A stretch of DNA of 43,306 bases from Candidatus Aminicenantota bacterium (lineage in GTDB: Bacteria > Acidobacteriota > Aminicenantia > Aminicenantales > Aminicenantaceae), in contig WJMT01000087.1 in NCBI GenBank assembly GCA_014727835.1, forward strand, positions 1 through 43,306, written 5' to 3'. Made by a program: the position numbers and the translations under genes. The notes beneath the pieces were generated by a model. It was not told where the DNA came from, did no database searches, and saw only the letters and a list, made by a program, of their open reading frames with translations. The first letter of the stretch is position 1, and every line of letters begins with the position of its first letter. Shown here in pieces: positions 9,249 through 18,638 of the stretch.

Positions 9249-11733
9249 AAGCTCTGGATGTGACTTCTCTGAATACTCTGAGAAAGTTTCCTCCTAATAT
9301 CTTACGGATGTCTTTATCCTTATACCCTCTTCGGACCAGTTCTTCTGTGATATGGACCAGCTCTCCGGCGTGAGAAAGGCCTTTCGGAGTGCTGCTGATA
9401 CCGTCAAAATCCGAACCCAATCCCACATGATCGCAGTTACCTGTGACTTTGATCACATGTTCGATATGATCCACCACTGTTTTGACATTGGTTTCCGGGG
9501 ATCTTTCGGTCCTATCCGCTTTTAAGAAATGAGGAAGAAAATTGATTCCAATGACTCCCCGGTTTTTGGCCAGGGCTTTGAGCATTTTATCTGATAGATT
9601 TCTGTGGTGATCCGATAATGCCCTGCAGCAGGAATGGGAGGCCACTACCGGAGAATCTGATATCTTCATCACATCCCAGAACGTCTCATCATGCACATGG
9701 GAGACATCAATCACCATTCCCAACCGGTTCATTTCCCGGACCACGCTGTTTCCAAACTCAGTCAAACCTGCGTGTTTTGGTTCCGGGTCTCCTGAGGCAT
9801 CGGCCCAGTCTGTTTGAAGCCAGTGAGTGAGAGTCATGAGCCTCACTCCGTTCTTATAAAAAGAGCGGAGAAGCCGGAGGTCATTTTCAATGGCATAACC
9901 TCCCTCGATTCCGATCAGAATCCCTGTTTTCCGGTTTCCCCGAAGCTGTCTCATATCATTAGGAGAAGTGACCAGAATCAAGTCCTCGGGATTTTGCTTG
10001 ATGAGCTGGTGGACCGCATCGATCTGGGCAAAGGCTCTTGTGGCGGCCTTGTTCTTCTGAAGGTCGTTTTCCGGAGGGCCCACAAAACAGGCAAAGACCT
10101 GGAGGTCCACAGCACCTTGTTTCAGCTTGGGAATATCAATGTGTCCCTTGGCATTGTTCTTGGTCAGGTCTTCTCCCCGCATCGCTCGCCCTATAGTGTC
10201 GCAGTGCATATCCACCAGTGTGGAATCTTTATGAATGAAGCCGATGTGATAGTCCGGGTTGAGAAGGTTTTTTCTGCAGTCAGCAAGAAACACCAAGTGA
10301 TCATAATGGTATTCCGCAGCCTGCTGAAGAAGTTCAGGCCGGATGATCTCTGCTCGATCTCCTGGTCTGTGGTATTCAGGATGCTCGTCATCTAGTTCTC
10401 TGGTGAGCACATTCCCTGACCTCAAGCTGATACAGGTGACTCCTTTAGCAAGGAAAGCGCTGTGGTCAGATCCTCTGTAGTCGATCCGGTATTTCAATCT
10501 CTGTCTGAATTTGGGATTCATATTTTCTTTGAGCAGAGCAAAAAACTCGGCAAATTCCCACATTCCTCCCACATAGAGGTCCAGGTCTCCGGTGCCCACC
10601 ATATCTATATTCATGTACACCGCAGTTTTCTCTAAGGGAAAAATGGGATGTTCGACATAGTATCTGGACCCTACAAGACCCAATTCTTCTCCGGCCCAAG
10701 CAGCAAACACAAGACTTCTGTCCGGCCGGAATCCATTGGCCTGGATCACCCGTGCGATTTCCAGGAGAACTCCAACTGAAGAGGCATTGTCATCAGCGCC
10801 ATTGTAAATGGAACCGTCTAAGCCCACTCCCAGATGGTCCAGATGGCCTCCGATCATGAGGTATTCGTTTTTGAGCTCGGGGTGCTTACCGGGGATCACT
10901 CCCAAAACATTGGGGGCTTTCCGGTCTTCATAGATGAAGTGGGTTTCCATTTCCACAACAATGTCCAGTAAACAGGGGCAAGGCTTTTTTTCACGGAGCA
11001 TCCGGCTCACTCTATTGCGCCAGCTCATCTTCTTCAGATAAAAGATCTGATCCAGAGCTGTGCTGTTGACGGTCATAACCAGAAAATCTTGGGGGCAAGT
11101 CCCTTTTTTGGCGCCTGCAGGAAAACGCCACCCTCTGATCCGTTCTGCGATATTCATGAGAAGTACGCCGGAAGCCCCTTTTTTGATCGCTGTTTTGATT
11201 TTGCTGTCCAAGGTTTTGTCTTTGGCTGAGATGCCTGATAAGAAATCAGGAGCACCTGGAATGAGCAGCACGATCCGGCCGCTGACATCCAAATTCTCAT
11301 AGTCATCCCACTGGTCTTTTTTAGAAATCAATCCATATCCGGCGAACGCTAAGGGAGCATTGAGCATCCCTGATCCGGTCCCGCTGTTGGGAAAAAAATC
11401 ATGGGAGCGTCCGGGAAGGAAACTGATAGGCTGAGGAGAGATGATTTTGAGTCGGCAGGGCGGTTCAAAGTGCCGCCAGTCCTTGAATTCGACCTGCTGG
11501 AAATAGGAATCATTACTTCCCCCTGGTTTAAGCCCGAATTCTTTCATTTTTGCAGCCACATACCAGGCTGCTTTGAGGTATTCAGGGGTTCCTGATTTGC
11601 GTCCTTTGAAGTCATCAGAAGACAGATGATTCACATGTGCCCATGCTTTGTTTCCATCGGGTTTGACCTGTGTCCATGAATTTAGGGTAAAAACCAAAAG
11701 ACCGATGCATAAAAATGAGATGAGTCTTTTCAT
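9241..11733 (-). CDS. Exported M28 aminopeptidase - M19 membrane dipeptidase fusion
   Basis: A single 830-residue open frame with a signal peptide (MKRLISFLCIGLLVFTLNSW) and AAGGAGAG before the ATG. Residues about 30-480 form an M28 zinc aminopeptidase with a protease-associated insert (about 120-250). All five metal ligands and the base are present: H297 in GGHLDHLG, D314 in GADDNAS, E349 and E350 in AGEELGL, D377 and H455. Residues about 500-825 form a complete M19 renal-dipeptidase-type enzyme: H510 and D512 in DMHCDT, E610 in GIEGG, H700 in ASHSC, H710 in DHHRN and D775 in GSDFDG. Both halves look active. The pair would trim N-terminal residues from peptides and then split the dipeptides. 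I know the two families as separate proteins; this fusion is unusual. Confidence 0.93.
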   Translation of the reverse strand: MKRLISFLCIGLLVFTLNSWTQVKPDGNKAWAHVNHLSSDDFKGRKSGTPEYLKAAWYVAAKMKEFGLKPGGSNDSYFQQVEFKDWRHFEPPCRLKIISPQPISFLPGRSHDFFPNSGTGSGMLNAPLAFAGYGLISKKDQWDDYENLDVSGRIVLLIPGAPDFLSGISAKDKTLDSKIKTAIKKGASGVLLMNIAERIRGWRFPAGAKKGTCPQDFLVMTVNSTALDQIFYLKKMSWRNRVSRMLREKKPCPCLLDIVVEMETHFIYEDRKAPNVLGVIPGKHPELKNEYLMIGGHLDHLGVGLDGSIYNGADDNASSVGVLLEIARVIQANGFRPDRSLVFAAWAGEELGLVGSRYYVEHPIFPLEKTAVYMNIDMVGTGDLDLYVGGMWEFAEFFALLKENMNPKFRQRLKYRIDYRGSDHSAFLAKGVTCISLRSGNVLTRELDDEHPEYHRPGDRAEIIRPELLQQAAEYHYDHLVFLADCRKNLLNPDYHIGFIHKDSTLVDMHCDTIGRAMRGEDLTKNNAKGHIDIPKLKQGAVDLQVFACFVGPPENDLQKNKAATRAFAQIDAVHQLIKQNPEDLILVTSPNDMRQLRGNRKTGILIGIEGGYAIENDLRLLRSFYKNGVRLMTLTHWLQTDWADASGDPEPKHAGLTEFGNSVVREMNRLGMVIDVSHVHDETFWDVMKISDSPVVASHSCCRALSDHHRNLSDKMLKALAKNRGVIGINFLPHFLKADRTERSPETNVKTVVDHIEHVIKVTGNCDHVGLGSDFDGISSTPKGLSHAGELVHITEELVRRGYKDKDIRKILGGNFLRVFREVTSRASR

Positions 11734-11823
11734 ATGAGCTCTCCTTAAAGACCAAAACAGTGCAGTTTACCATATGATTTGAAGCACAGCAATGGAGACT
11801 GGATAGAATGACAGAAGCTTGAC

Positions 11824-11852
11824 TTGATTATTTCTTTTTGAACTTATAAAAT
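11824..11852 (+). promoter_or_regulatory. Sigma70-type promoter candidate for the tandem-GNAT gene
   Basis: TTGATT (11824-11829) and TAAAAT (11847-11852) are separated by 17 bases. A start about seven bases downstream would leave roughly a dozen untranslated bases before the ATG at 11870, where no Shine-Dalgarno sequence is visible, so the transcript may be almost leaderless. Confidence 0.5.
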
Positions 11853-11869
11853 TTGGAAGCTTACCTAAA

Positions 11870-12928
11870 ATGATCTCTGATATTTCTATTGAACCTTTTC
11901 GCGGTGATCTCAAAGGTCTGGAAAGCATGGCTCATTCCTCCTGGCGGGATGAGTATGGAATGGACTCTTTCCCTAATTTTTACCGTCCGGCTTTTTTAAA
12001 ATATCTTTTTGACCGCATTCCAGATAAAAGATATCTCATTGGCGCATATCAAGAGGATCAGATCGTTTCTTTTTTAGCCAATCTCCCGCAGCGCTTCTGT
12101 TTCCAGGGGAAAACTTTCCGCGCAGTCTACAGCTGTCTTATGGTCACCAAAAAGGAGCTTCTTCATCGCGGTATTGGCAAGGCCCTTATTCATGAAGCAC
12201 TCAAACTGAACCAGAGTCTGAATATTGATTTCTCTTTGCTTACTCTGGAGAAAGGCCACCGCTCCACTATGATGATCCAGAATTTTGAGCAGACCGGACA
12301 TCCTGTTGAGCAAGTCAAACGGAATCATGTGGTGGCCCGCATTCTTGACCTTCCCAGTGTCAGAGAATCTGAAGGATTGAAAAAATGGGAAAGCACAGCC
12401 ATCAAGTTCATCGGAGCCCACCGCAATCCCAAGGAAATGAAAAGTGTTTCTCTTAGAGAGTTCAGGCCTAAAGACCTCAGCCGATGTCTGGAATTGCTCA
12501 ATCAATACCAGGGCAAAGTGGAGCTGGCATTGATATGGGATAGGGATGACCTGGCCTGTGAATTGGATTTTCCCGGCGTATCCCAAACACTTGTGTGCGA
12601 AAAGTCCGGCCAAGTGGAAGGATTGATTAATTTTATCTATCATGAACACCTGGGCCGCACCAAAAGGAGATGGGCCTGGATCAATCATGTGGCTTATCCG
12701 GACCTTTCCTCCAGAGAGCGGTATGGCTTTATTCAGGGCTTTCTTCAGTACATCAAAGAAGAGCATTGTGTGGGAGCCATTGAGTGGACGAAAAATTATT
12801 ACTCTATGCGTCCGTTGTTCCGCTCCCGGTTTTTTCCTTATTTTCGGTCAGTGAATTTGGTTTCATGGACCTTTAACAAAGAGATTTCGTTAAAAGATAT
12901 TTCTCGTGTCTATGAAGTTCAGATTTGA
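11870..12928 (+). CDS. Two-domain GNAT acetyltransferase
   Basis: A 352-residue cytoplasmic protein that appears to hold two GNAT folds. The first half (about 1-150) has the acetyl-CoA loop region VTKKELLHRGIGKALIHEA near residues 92-110. The second half (about 195-350) starts again with VSLREFRPKDLSRCLELLNQY and has a more degenerate acyl-CoA segment. Tandem GNAT proteins often use one domain for catalysis and the other for structure. Substrate unknown. No Shine-Dalgarno sequence precedes the ATG. It is followed 45 bases later by the esterase lipoprotein gene on the same strand. Confidence 0.8.
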   Translation: MISDISIEPFRGDLKGLESMAHSSWRDEYGMDSFPNFYRPAFLKYLFDRIPDKRYLIGAYQEDQIVSFLANLPQRFCFQGKTFRAVYSCLMVTKKELLHRGIGKALIHEALKLNQSLNIDFSLLTLEKGHRSTMMIQNFEQTGHPVEQVKRNHVVARILDLPSVRESEGLKKWESTAIKFIGAHRNPKEMKSVSLREFRPKDLSRCLELLNQYQGKVELALIWDRDDLACELDFPGVSQTLVCEKSGQVEGLINFIYHEHLGRTKRRWAWINHVAYPDLSSRERYGFIQGFLQYIKEEHCVGAIEWTKNYYSMRPLFRSRFFPYFRSVNLVSWTFNKEISLKDISRVYEVQI

Positions 12929-12973
12929 TAAAGCCTTGATGTTTTGATCAAACCTTAAATGGAGGAACGATTT

Positions 12974-14635
12974 ATGTTTGTAAAATTCAAATACAGATCA
13001 CAGTCCGTTTTTGTGCTGGTTGTGCTGCTGGTCTTTGTGTCAGCATGTGTTCAAAAAACAGAGAAAGATCTCCGATTTGAAATCACTTTTCCTGAGTCAG
13101 TGCACCCGGATTCAATAACCGGAAGAGTTTATGTGATTTTGGCTGAAACGAAAAACCGGGAACCCCGGCTTCAAATCCATGCCTATGGAGTGCCTTTTTT
13201 TGGAAAGGATATTGATTGTTTGAGCCCCGGCGCCTCAGCGGTCATTGACCAAAGAGACTTTGGCTATCCCCTGGAAAGCCTGAGCCATCTGCCTCATGGG
13301 GACTATTATGTTCAAGGATTTGTCAATGTTTACACCAAGTTTGAACGCTCCGATGGTCATGTGTTGTGGATGCACAATGACCAGTGGGAGGGACAGAGAT
13401 GGAACCGGTCTCCTGGAAATCTGTACAGTGAGGTCAAAAAAATCACCATCCCTCCTTCCAGACACAATTCAATCCGATTGAACTGCGACCAAAAGATCCC
13501 TCCGGTGCAGGTCCCTCCGGATACAAAATGGGTCAAACGGCTCAAATTTCAAAGCAAAATGCTTACTGAATTCTGGGGAAAACCGGTCTATTTGGGAGCT
13601 ACGGTCCTTCTTCCCAAAGGATATGATGAGCATCCTGATGTCCATTATCCTGTTAACTACATCCAAGGTCATTTTTCTCTCCGCCCGCCCCATGGTTTTC
13701 AAGCTGAAGAACCCCATTCCGATAACCGCTGGGCAGGATGGGGGCATGAATTTTATAAATTTTGGGTTTCGGATGATTCTCCCCGGATGCTGCTGGTCAC
13801 ATTCCAGCATCCCTGCCCCTATTATGATGATTCCTACGGAGTGAATTCTCCCAACACCGGGCCTTATGGGGATGCCATCATACAAGAGCTCATTCCCATG
13901 GTGGAACAAAATTTCCGGATCATTCAAAAGCCTTATGCCCGGATTCTCTCCGGAGGATCCACCGGAGGATGGATCTCTCTGGCTCTTCAGATCTTTTATC
14001 CTGAATTTTTTGGAGGCACTTGGTCTCTGTGTCCCGACCCGGTGGATTTTCGGTATTTTCAGTGTATCAACATTTATAAGGATGAAAATGCTTACACCAA
14101 AAGAAGAGGATGGATCCAGGTGCCCACTCCCAGCGATCGTTCGCTGGATGGCATTGTCAGGCTGACTTCAAGACAGAGAAATCATATGGAGCTGGCCATG
14201 GGAACCCGATGCCGTTCCGGGGAGCAGATCGATATTTTTCAGGCTGTTTTTGGACCGATCGGTGAAGACGGATATGTGAAGCCGCTTTTTGACAAGCGGA
14301 GCGGGGATATCGATCCTAAGGTGGCTCAGTACTGGAGAGAACATTATGACTTGAGGCATTATCTGGAGAGAAACTGGGAGCGCATGGGACAAGATCTAGA
14401 GGGAAAAATCCATATCTATGTGGGGGATATGGATACCTATTATCTCAATAATGCGGTGAAGCTCTTGGAACGTTTTCTGGAGCGCACCACTGATCCTTAT
14501 TATAATGGAGTGGTTGAATACGGAGACGGAAGACCGCACTGCTGGGGACCTGACAGAAAGGAGCTTTTAAAATCATTCCAGGAGCATATTCTCAATAACG
14601 CACCGGATAGTGGAGATGTTCCCTGGTTGTATTGA
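12974..14635 (+). CDS. Lipoprotein alpha/beta-hydrolase (esterase D-like)
   Basis: A 553-residue protein from the ATG at 12974, which has GGAGGA seven bases before it; an in-frame ATG at 12959 precedes that site and is unlikely. The N-terminus ends in a lipobox (VFVSAC), so it is probably anchored to a membrane by lipid. An N-terminal beta domain (about 30-190) precedes an esterase D-type fold. The nucleophile elbow is GGSTGGW at about residue 325, preceded by VEQNFRI and YARILSG typical of that family. A likely acid and histidine are in YVGDMDTYY and GRPHCWGP near the C-terminus. Such enzymes cleave ester bonds on sugars, siderophores or peptides; the substrate here is unknown. Confidence 0.85.
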   Translation: MFVKFKYRSQSVFVLVVLLVFVSACVQKTEKDLRFEITFPESVHPDSITGRVYVILAETKNREPRLQIHAYGVPFFGKDIDCLSPGASAVIDQRDFGYPLESLSHLPHGDYYVQGFVNVYTKFERSDGHVLWMHNDQWEGQRWNRSPGNLYSEVKKITIPPSRHNSIRLNCDQKIPPVQVPPDTKWVKRLKFQSKMLTEFWGKPVYLGATVLLPKGYDEHPDVHYPVNYIQGHFSLRPPHGFQAEEPHSDNRWAGWGHEFYKFWVSDDSPRMLLVTFQHPCPYYDDSYGVNSPNTGPYGDAIIQELIPMVEQNFRIIQKPYARILSGGSTGGWISLALQIFYPEFFGGTWSLCPDPVDFRYFQCINIYKDENAYTKRRGWIQVPTPSDRSLDGIVRLTSRQRNHMELAMGTRCRSGEQIDIFQAVFGPIGEDGYVKPLFDKRSGDIDPKVAQYWREHYDLRHYLERNWERMGQDLEGKIHIYVGDMDTYYLNNAVKLLERFLERTTDPYYNGVVEYGDGRPHCWGPDRKELLKSFQEHILNNAPDSGDVPWLY

Positions 14636-14701
14636 GGAGAAATCATTCTTCTTTCTCAGGAAAAAAGGAAGTTGAATTCCCGGAAATTCCGGAGCAGCCA
14701 G

Positions 14702-15835
14702 TCAAAAAGAAGAAGAAACAGCCCTCTTATACACTCTTTTTCTTTTGTGCAGTCTGGCGTCATAATACCTCCAGAAAGCCTGCACTTTTTTATTGGTTTC
14801 CAGCTCGCTGTTGGTTTCCGTTGTTTGGATGCCTTTTTGTAAAGCGGTCTGAGTCAGGTCTGCCATGATGGCTGCATTCACTCCTTTGTTCTGATATTCG
14901 GGAATGATGCCCACTAAATAGAGATCTAGCTTTTTGGGATTTTTGAGTGCCCGGAGAATGTGGATGAATCCAAATGGAAAAAGCCTTCCTCCGGCTTTTT
15001 GGAACGCTTCTGAGAGAGAAGCCATGATGATGGCAAAACCCACCACATTGTCGTTTTTATCCAGAACCAGAGAGACAAAATCAGGATCAATATAGGAAAG
15101 GTATTGTTTTTTGAAAATCTCGATCTGTTTTTTTGAAAGTTCGACAGCGTAGAAAATATCCCGGTAGGATTTATTGACAACATCAAATATTTGTTCTGCA
15201 TAGGGAAGGAGCTCTTTTTTGGATTTGGCTTTAAACAGCCTGAGGTGGAATCTCTTCAAAACGATCTGAGAGAGCCTTTCTGCTTTTTCTGGAATTTTCT
15301 CCGGACTTTTGACTTCATACTCAACATAGTCGATCTCCTTTTCAAATCCGAAGTGTTCCATATGCCGGGGATAGTAATCAAAATTATATACAGATGCAAT
15401 GGTCGGGACCTCTTCAAAGCCTTTGATCAGCATGCCCTGCTGGTCGAAATTCGTGAACCCTAAGGGGCCGTGCATTCCTTCAGCTCCCTGTTTGAGGGAC
15501 CACTGCCGCACTTTTTCGAGAAGCGCTCCGGAGACCTCTTTATCATCTGTGAAATCGAACCTGGTGAAATTGGAAAAATTGATGTTCCATTTGGCAATGA
15601 ATTTTTCATTGTAAATGCCGCCGATTCGACCCACGAGCCGGTTGTTTTTATAAGCCAGCCAAAATCGGGCATTGCAATAATCAAAAGCAGGGTTTTTATC
15701 AGGACGTAAGGAGTGTATTTCATTTTTGATCAATGGTGGGACCCAAAAATCATTGTCTCGGTAATGAGAAAAAGGGAATAAAACAAAGTTCTTTAAGTCT
15801 TTGTTGGTCTTGACTTCTTTGATTTCAATAGTCAT
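14702..15835 (-). CDS. YghO/bacterial ceramide synthase-like acyltransferase
   Basis: A 377-residue protein of the YghO family, a GNAT-related fold that includes the bacterial ceramide synthase (bCerS) of Caulobacter. Family features are the opening FPFSHYRDNDFWVPPLIKNE, AYKNNRLVGRIGGI (about 61-74), the central GPLGFTNFDQQGMLIKGFEE (about 121-140), YYPRHMEHFGF and the C-terminal VGIIPEYQNKGVNAAIM, which is the acyl-CoA or acyl-ACP loop of a GNAT domain. In ceramide synthesis this enzyme would N-acylate the sphingoid base. It has AAGGAG six bases before the ATG. It is the last gene of a six-gene operon that begins with a serine palmitoyltransferase-like gene, which is the main reason for the ceramide reading. 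By sequence alone it could acylate another amine. Confidence 0.8.
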   Translation of the reverse strand: MTIEIKEVKTNKDLKNFVLFPFSHYRDNDFWVPPLIKNEIHSLRPDKNPAFDYCNARFWLAYKNNRLVGRIGGIYNEKFIAKWNINFSNFTRFDFTDDKEVSGALLEKVRQWSLKQGAEGMHGPLGFTNFDQQGMLIKGFEEVPTIASVYNFDYYPRHMEHFGFEKEIDYVEYEVKSPEKIPEKAERLSQIVLKRFHLRLFKAKSKKELLPYAEQIFDVVNKSYRDIFYAVELSKKQIEIFKKQYLSYIDPDFVSLVLDKNDNVVGFAIIMASLSEAFQKAGGRLFPFGFIHILRALKNPKKLDLYLVGIIPEYQNKGVNAAIMADLTQTALQKGIQTTETNSELETNKKVQAFWRYYDARLHKRKRVYKRAVSSSF

Positions 15836-15848
15836 GAAAAGCTCCTTG

Positions 15849-16829
15849 TCATAAAAGATGGTGTTTCTTATACCAGTTGATGATATCCTGGATCCCTTGA
15901 CTGTATTCCGTCTGATGTTTGAATCCCAGTTCCTGTTGAATTTTTTGGCTGCTGTAAAGATGATAGTGATTTCGAGTGCTGCACAGATAGCGTGTGGTTA
16001 TCAAAGGATCGTTTCCTGTTATTTTTGCAATGATTTCCGAAGATTTTGCGATTGAAAGCAACACAGGGTAAGGGATTTTGATCACATAAGGATACACTCC
16101 CATTTTCTGGGCTGCAATTTTCAGCAATTCCCGCCAGCAATGGATTTGATGGTCAGTGATATAATAGGTTTGAGAACAGGCTTGTTTCTTTTCTGCCATA
16201 AGAATCAGTGCCTGAGCCAGGTCCTTGACAAAACAAATGCTGGTCTGATGATCTTTTTTTCCCAGAACAGGGAAGAGATGTCTTTTCAGAAGCTTAAGTA
16301 ATAGGTAGACTTCCTTTTGTCTGGTGCCGATCACATTGGGCGGCCTGGCTATGGTGATTGGGATTTGATCCTTGAATCCAAGCACCTCTTTTTCAGCTAA
16401 AAGTTTGCTTTTTCCGTAAAAAGAAGAGGGTCTGCATGTGCAGGTCTCATCTCTGATAGAGGGATCAAGCACTGGCCCTGATGCAGAGATGCTGGAGACA
16501 AATACAAACTTTTTAAGCCCCGGATTCCTCTCAACACAAGCTTGGATAAGATATTTAGTGGCCAGCACATTCGCTTTGTGATAATCGGTCCAATCTACTG
16601 CATGCAAAACAGCGGCAAGATGAAACACATAATCCATTTCAGCCACAGAATTCCTGAGAGAGTGCTTGTTCAAGTAGTCAGCGGTCACAAATGACACATC
16701 CAGGCCATGAGTCCATTTCAGGTCACTGTTTTTTCTTATCAGGCAGGTGACCTCATATCCTCTTTGGATCAGACCTTCGGTGAGATGGCTTCCGATGAAT
16801 CCACTGCTCCCTGTGACCAGAGCCTTCAC
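15849..16829 (-). CDS. NAD(P)-dependent epimerase/reductase (extended SDR), candidate ceramide reductase
   Basis: A 326-residue extended SDR. The nucleotide-binding loop is TGSSGFIGSH at residues 6-15; the catalytic residues are Ser in VSSISASG and Tyr/Lys in FYGKSK at about residue 140. It lacks the features of a nucleotide-sugar epimerase and fits better with the 3-beta-HSD/dihydroflavonol-reductase-like group that includes CerR, the Caulobacter reductase of the 3-keto group in sphingolipid synthesis. Its start overlaps the stop of the upstream SDR gene in an ATGA, so translation is probably coupled. The function is inferred from the operon; it could act at another step, such as head-group formation. 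Confidence 0.82.
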   Translation of the reverse strand: MKALVTGSSGFIGSHLTEGLIQRGYEVTCLIRKNSDLKWTHGLDVSFVTADYLNKHSLRNSVAEMDYVFHLAAVLHAVDWTDYHKANVLATKYLIQACVERNPGLKKFVFVSSISASGPVLDPSIRDETCTCRPSSFYGKSKLLAEKEVLGFKDQIPITIARPPNVIGTRQKEVYLLLKLLKRHLFPVLGKKDHQTSICFVKDLAQALILMAEKKQACSQTYYITDHQIHCWRELLKIAAQKMGVYPYVIKIPYPVLLSIAKSSEIIAKITGNDPLITTRYLCSTRNHYHLYSSQKIQQELGFKHQTEYSQGIQDIINWYKKHHLL

Positions 16830-17647
16830 TCTATCTCCTTTTCACACACGCCGAGTTCTTTTTTAAATTCATTGTAGAGAAGGTTTTGCTTGATTTTTTC
16901 AGGAAGAATCCTGTTTAAGAAAAGAAGGAGCCGATTGGAGAATCCAGGGACAATGATTTTTTTTCCTCTGAGCATATTTTTGATACCGGTTTCTGCGATT
17001 TTCTCCGGAGTGATTAAAAAAAGGTTCCCCTTGGCACCATGAGTGGAGATCCTTTGATTGGAATGGGTGTTGGTCTTGATCCCGCTGGGGCACAGGATGC
17101 TGACTTGTACACTTGAATCTTTCAGCTCTTCCCTGAGAGCTTTGGAAAAATTCAACACAAAAGCTTTGGAGGCAGAATACACGCTTTTGAAAGGAATGGC
17201 AAAAAAAGCCGCTAAACTGCAGACGTTGAGGATATAAGCAGATTCCAGTTTTTTCATGGAAGGGATGAAAACACGGCAGAGAAGAACCAGTGCTCTCATA
17301 TTGAGCTGAATCCTTAAGTCACTGTACAGAAGCGGGGAATCTTCGAATGAGATGCAGCCGGTCAATCCCGCATTGTTGATCAGTGCATTGACAATCAATC
17401 CTTTTTGTTGGCACACGCTGTAAATCTTTTCAGGGGCTTGTTTTTCCGATAGATCAATGCCCATAGGCACCACACTCACTTGATATTTGTTTTGGATGTA
17501 TTCGGTTGTATGAGCCAGATTATGATCAGGGAGAGCCACCAAAATGAGGTTCATTCCTCTTTTGGCGCACTCTTCGGCAAAACATTTGCCAAGGCCGCTG
17601 CTAGCCCCTGTAATGAGCGTGCAAGTTTTTTTTTTATGTCTTGTCAT
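16826..17647 (-). CDS. Short-chain dehydrogenase/reductase, candidate 3-ketosphinganine reductase
   Basis: A 273-residue classical SDR. The cofactor loop is TGASSGLGK at about residues 14-22, the structural motif is NNAG near 91, and the catalytic tetrad includes Ser in NVCSLAAF and Tyr/Lys in YSASK near 158-162. The C-terminal tail (NRLLLFLNRILPEKIKQNLL) is amphipathic and could touch membrane, as in 3-ketodihydrosphingosine reductases, which share the classical SDR fold. It starts 14 bases inside the upstream reductase gene and overlaps the next gene by ATGA. That position between the palmitoyltransferase-like and acyltransferase genes suggests it reduces the 3-keto sphingoid base to sphinganine. 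It is one of three reductases in the operon, so exact assignment is open. Confidence 0.83.
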   Translation of the reverse strand: MTRHKKKTCTLITGASSGLGKCFAEECAKRGMNLILVALPDHNLAHTTEYIQNKYQVSVVPMGIDLSEKQAPEKIYSVCQQKGLIVNALINNAGLTGCISFEDSPLLYSDLRIQLNMRALVLLCRVFIPSMKKLESAYILNVCSLAAFFAIPFKSVYSASKAFVLNFSKALREELKDSSVQVSILCPSGIKTNTHSNQRISTHGAKGNLFLITPEKIAETGIKNMLRGKKIIVPGFSNRLLLFLNRILPEKIKQNLLYNEFKKELGVCEKEIE

Positions 17648-18638
17648 GATGAGACTTCTGTTGATTTTGAAGCCAGATTATGGTTTTTTTCAAACCTTCC
17701 TCAAGTGGGATGGATTTGTAGCCCAGTTCTTGGCAGGCTTTTTTGCTGGAAACAGGCCAATTCTGGGATAATTTTTCCACCATTTCTGCGGTGATCCACG
17801 GTTCAAAAGGAAACACCCATGCCAGCCATTCCAGGAAATGGGAGATCGCTTTCAGCAAAAGGGGAGAGACATGAAACATATAAGTGTTCTCCTGAGATGC
17901 TTTTTTTATAGTATCAAACAACCTGTTATAGGATACGTTTTCACCTCCCAGGATGTATTTTTCCTTATCAAGCCCTTTGACCATGGCAAGAATATGCCCG
18001 TTGACCACATCATCGATAAACACATAATTTCCTAAGCTGTTTCCCTTACCGGGGATGATGCGCCACTGTCCTTTCAAATACAGCCGGATGATTTTAGCCA
18101 CCGAGTTGCTTTGTTCCAAAGGACCCGGGCCATAGACTCTGGTTGGGTACACCAGCACAACACCCATGCCTTTTTTGGAGTACTCCAAAGCCAATGAGTC
18201 GGCTTCTTTTTTTGTTTTTTCATACTCGGTGAAAAATCGGGTGTTCCGAATAGTCTGTTCATGGACCTCACTGTTTGATGAGGGGCCGAAAACACCGGCG
18301 GTAGAGGTCACCACTGCTTTTTTGACACCCTGATCCAAAGCTGCCTGCAGAACATTTTGAGTTCCTGTGATATTGACCCTGGAGTAAAAGTCAGGGTTTT
18401 TAGTCCATATTTTTGTCTGAGCAGCTGTGTGAAAGACACCATCACATCCTTTCATTGCTTTGTGAAGGCTTTGAGCGTCCAGAAGGTCCCCTTTGAACAG
18501 CCGGACCTGGGAGAGGTTGATCACAGATGTTTTGGGCTGGGAGCGGTACAGGGCGTGGATTCTGTGGCCGGAATGGGCTAATTTTTTCACCAGTGCGGCA
18601 CCGATGAATCCAGTGGCTCCGGTCACAAAATAATTCAT
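17634..18638 (-). CDS. NAD(P)-dependent epimerase/reductase (3-beta-HSD/DFR-like extended SDR)
   Basis: A 334-residue extended SDR resembling dihydroflavonol-reductase and 3-beta-hydroxysteroid-dehydrogenase-like proteins. The cofactor loop is TGATGFIGAA at residues 6-15; VTSTAGVFG and the Tyr/Lys pair in YEKTK (about residue 139) supply the catalytic residues. GPGPLEQSN, the usual substrate-loop region, follows at about 170. The start overlaps the end of the CPBP protease gene by ATGA, and 14 bases at its end overlap the next gene, so it is embedded in the coupled operon. It is a second candidate for the CerR-type ketone reduction in sphingolipid synthesis. It shares fold but only moderate similarity with the operon's other extended SDR, so the two probably act at different steps. 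Confidence 0.82.
   Translation of the reverse strand: MNYFVTGATGFIGAALVKKLAHSGHRIHALYRSQPKTSVINLSQVRLFKGDLLDAQSLHKAMKGCDGVFHTAAQTKIWTKNPDFYSRVNITGTQNVLQAALDQGVKKAVVTSTAGVFGPSSNSEVHEQTIRNTRFFTEYEKTKKEADSLALEYSKKGMGVVLVYPTRVYGPGPLEQSNSVAKIIRLYLKGQWRIIPGKGNSLGNYVFIDDVVNGHILAMVKGLDKEKYILGGENVSYNRLFDTIKKASQENTYMFHVSPLLLKAISHFLEWLAWVFPFEPWITAEMVEKLSQNWPVSSKKACQELGYKSIPLEEGLKKTIIWLQNQQKSHHDKT

Noticed and set aside
14680..14692. Inverted repeat CCGGAA-A-TTCCGG between convergent genes as a terminator.
   Set aside because: The centre is too short for a hairpin unless reduced to a four-base-pair stem, and no T-run follows on either strand.
14632..14868. A 78-codon frame after the esterase gene.
   Set aside because: Most of it lies antisense inside the YghO-like acyltransferase gene and has no recognisable features.
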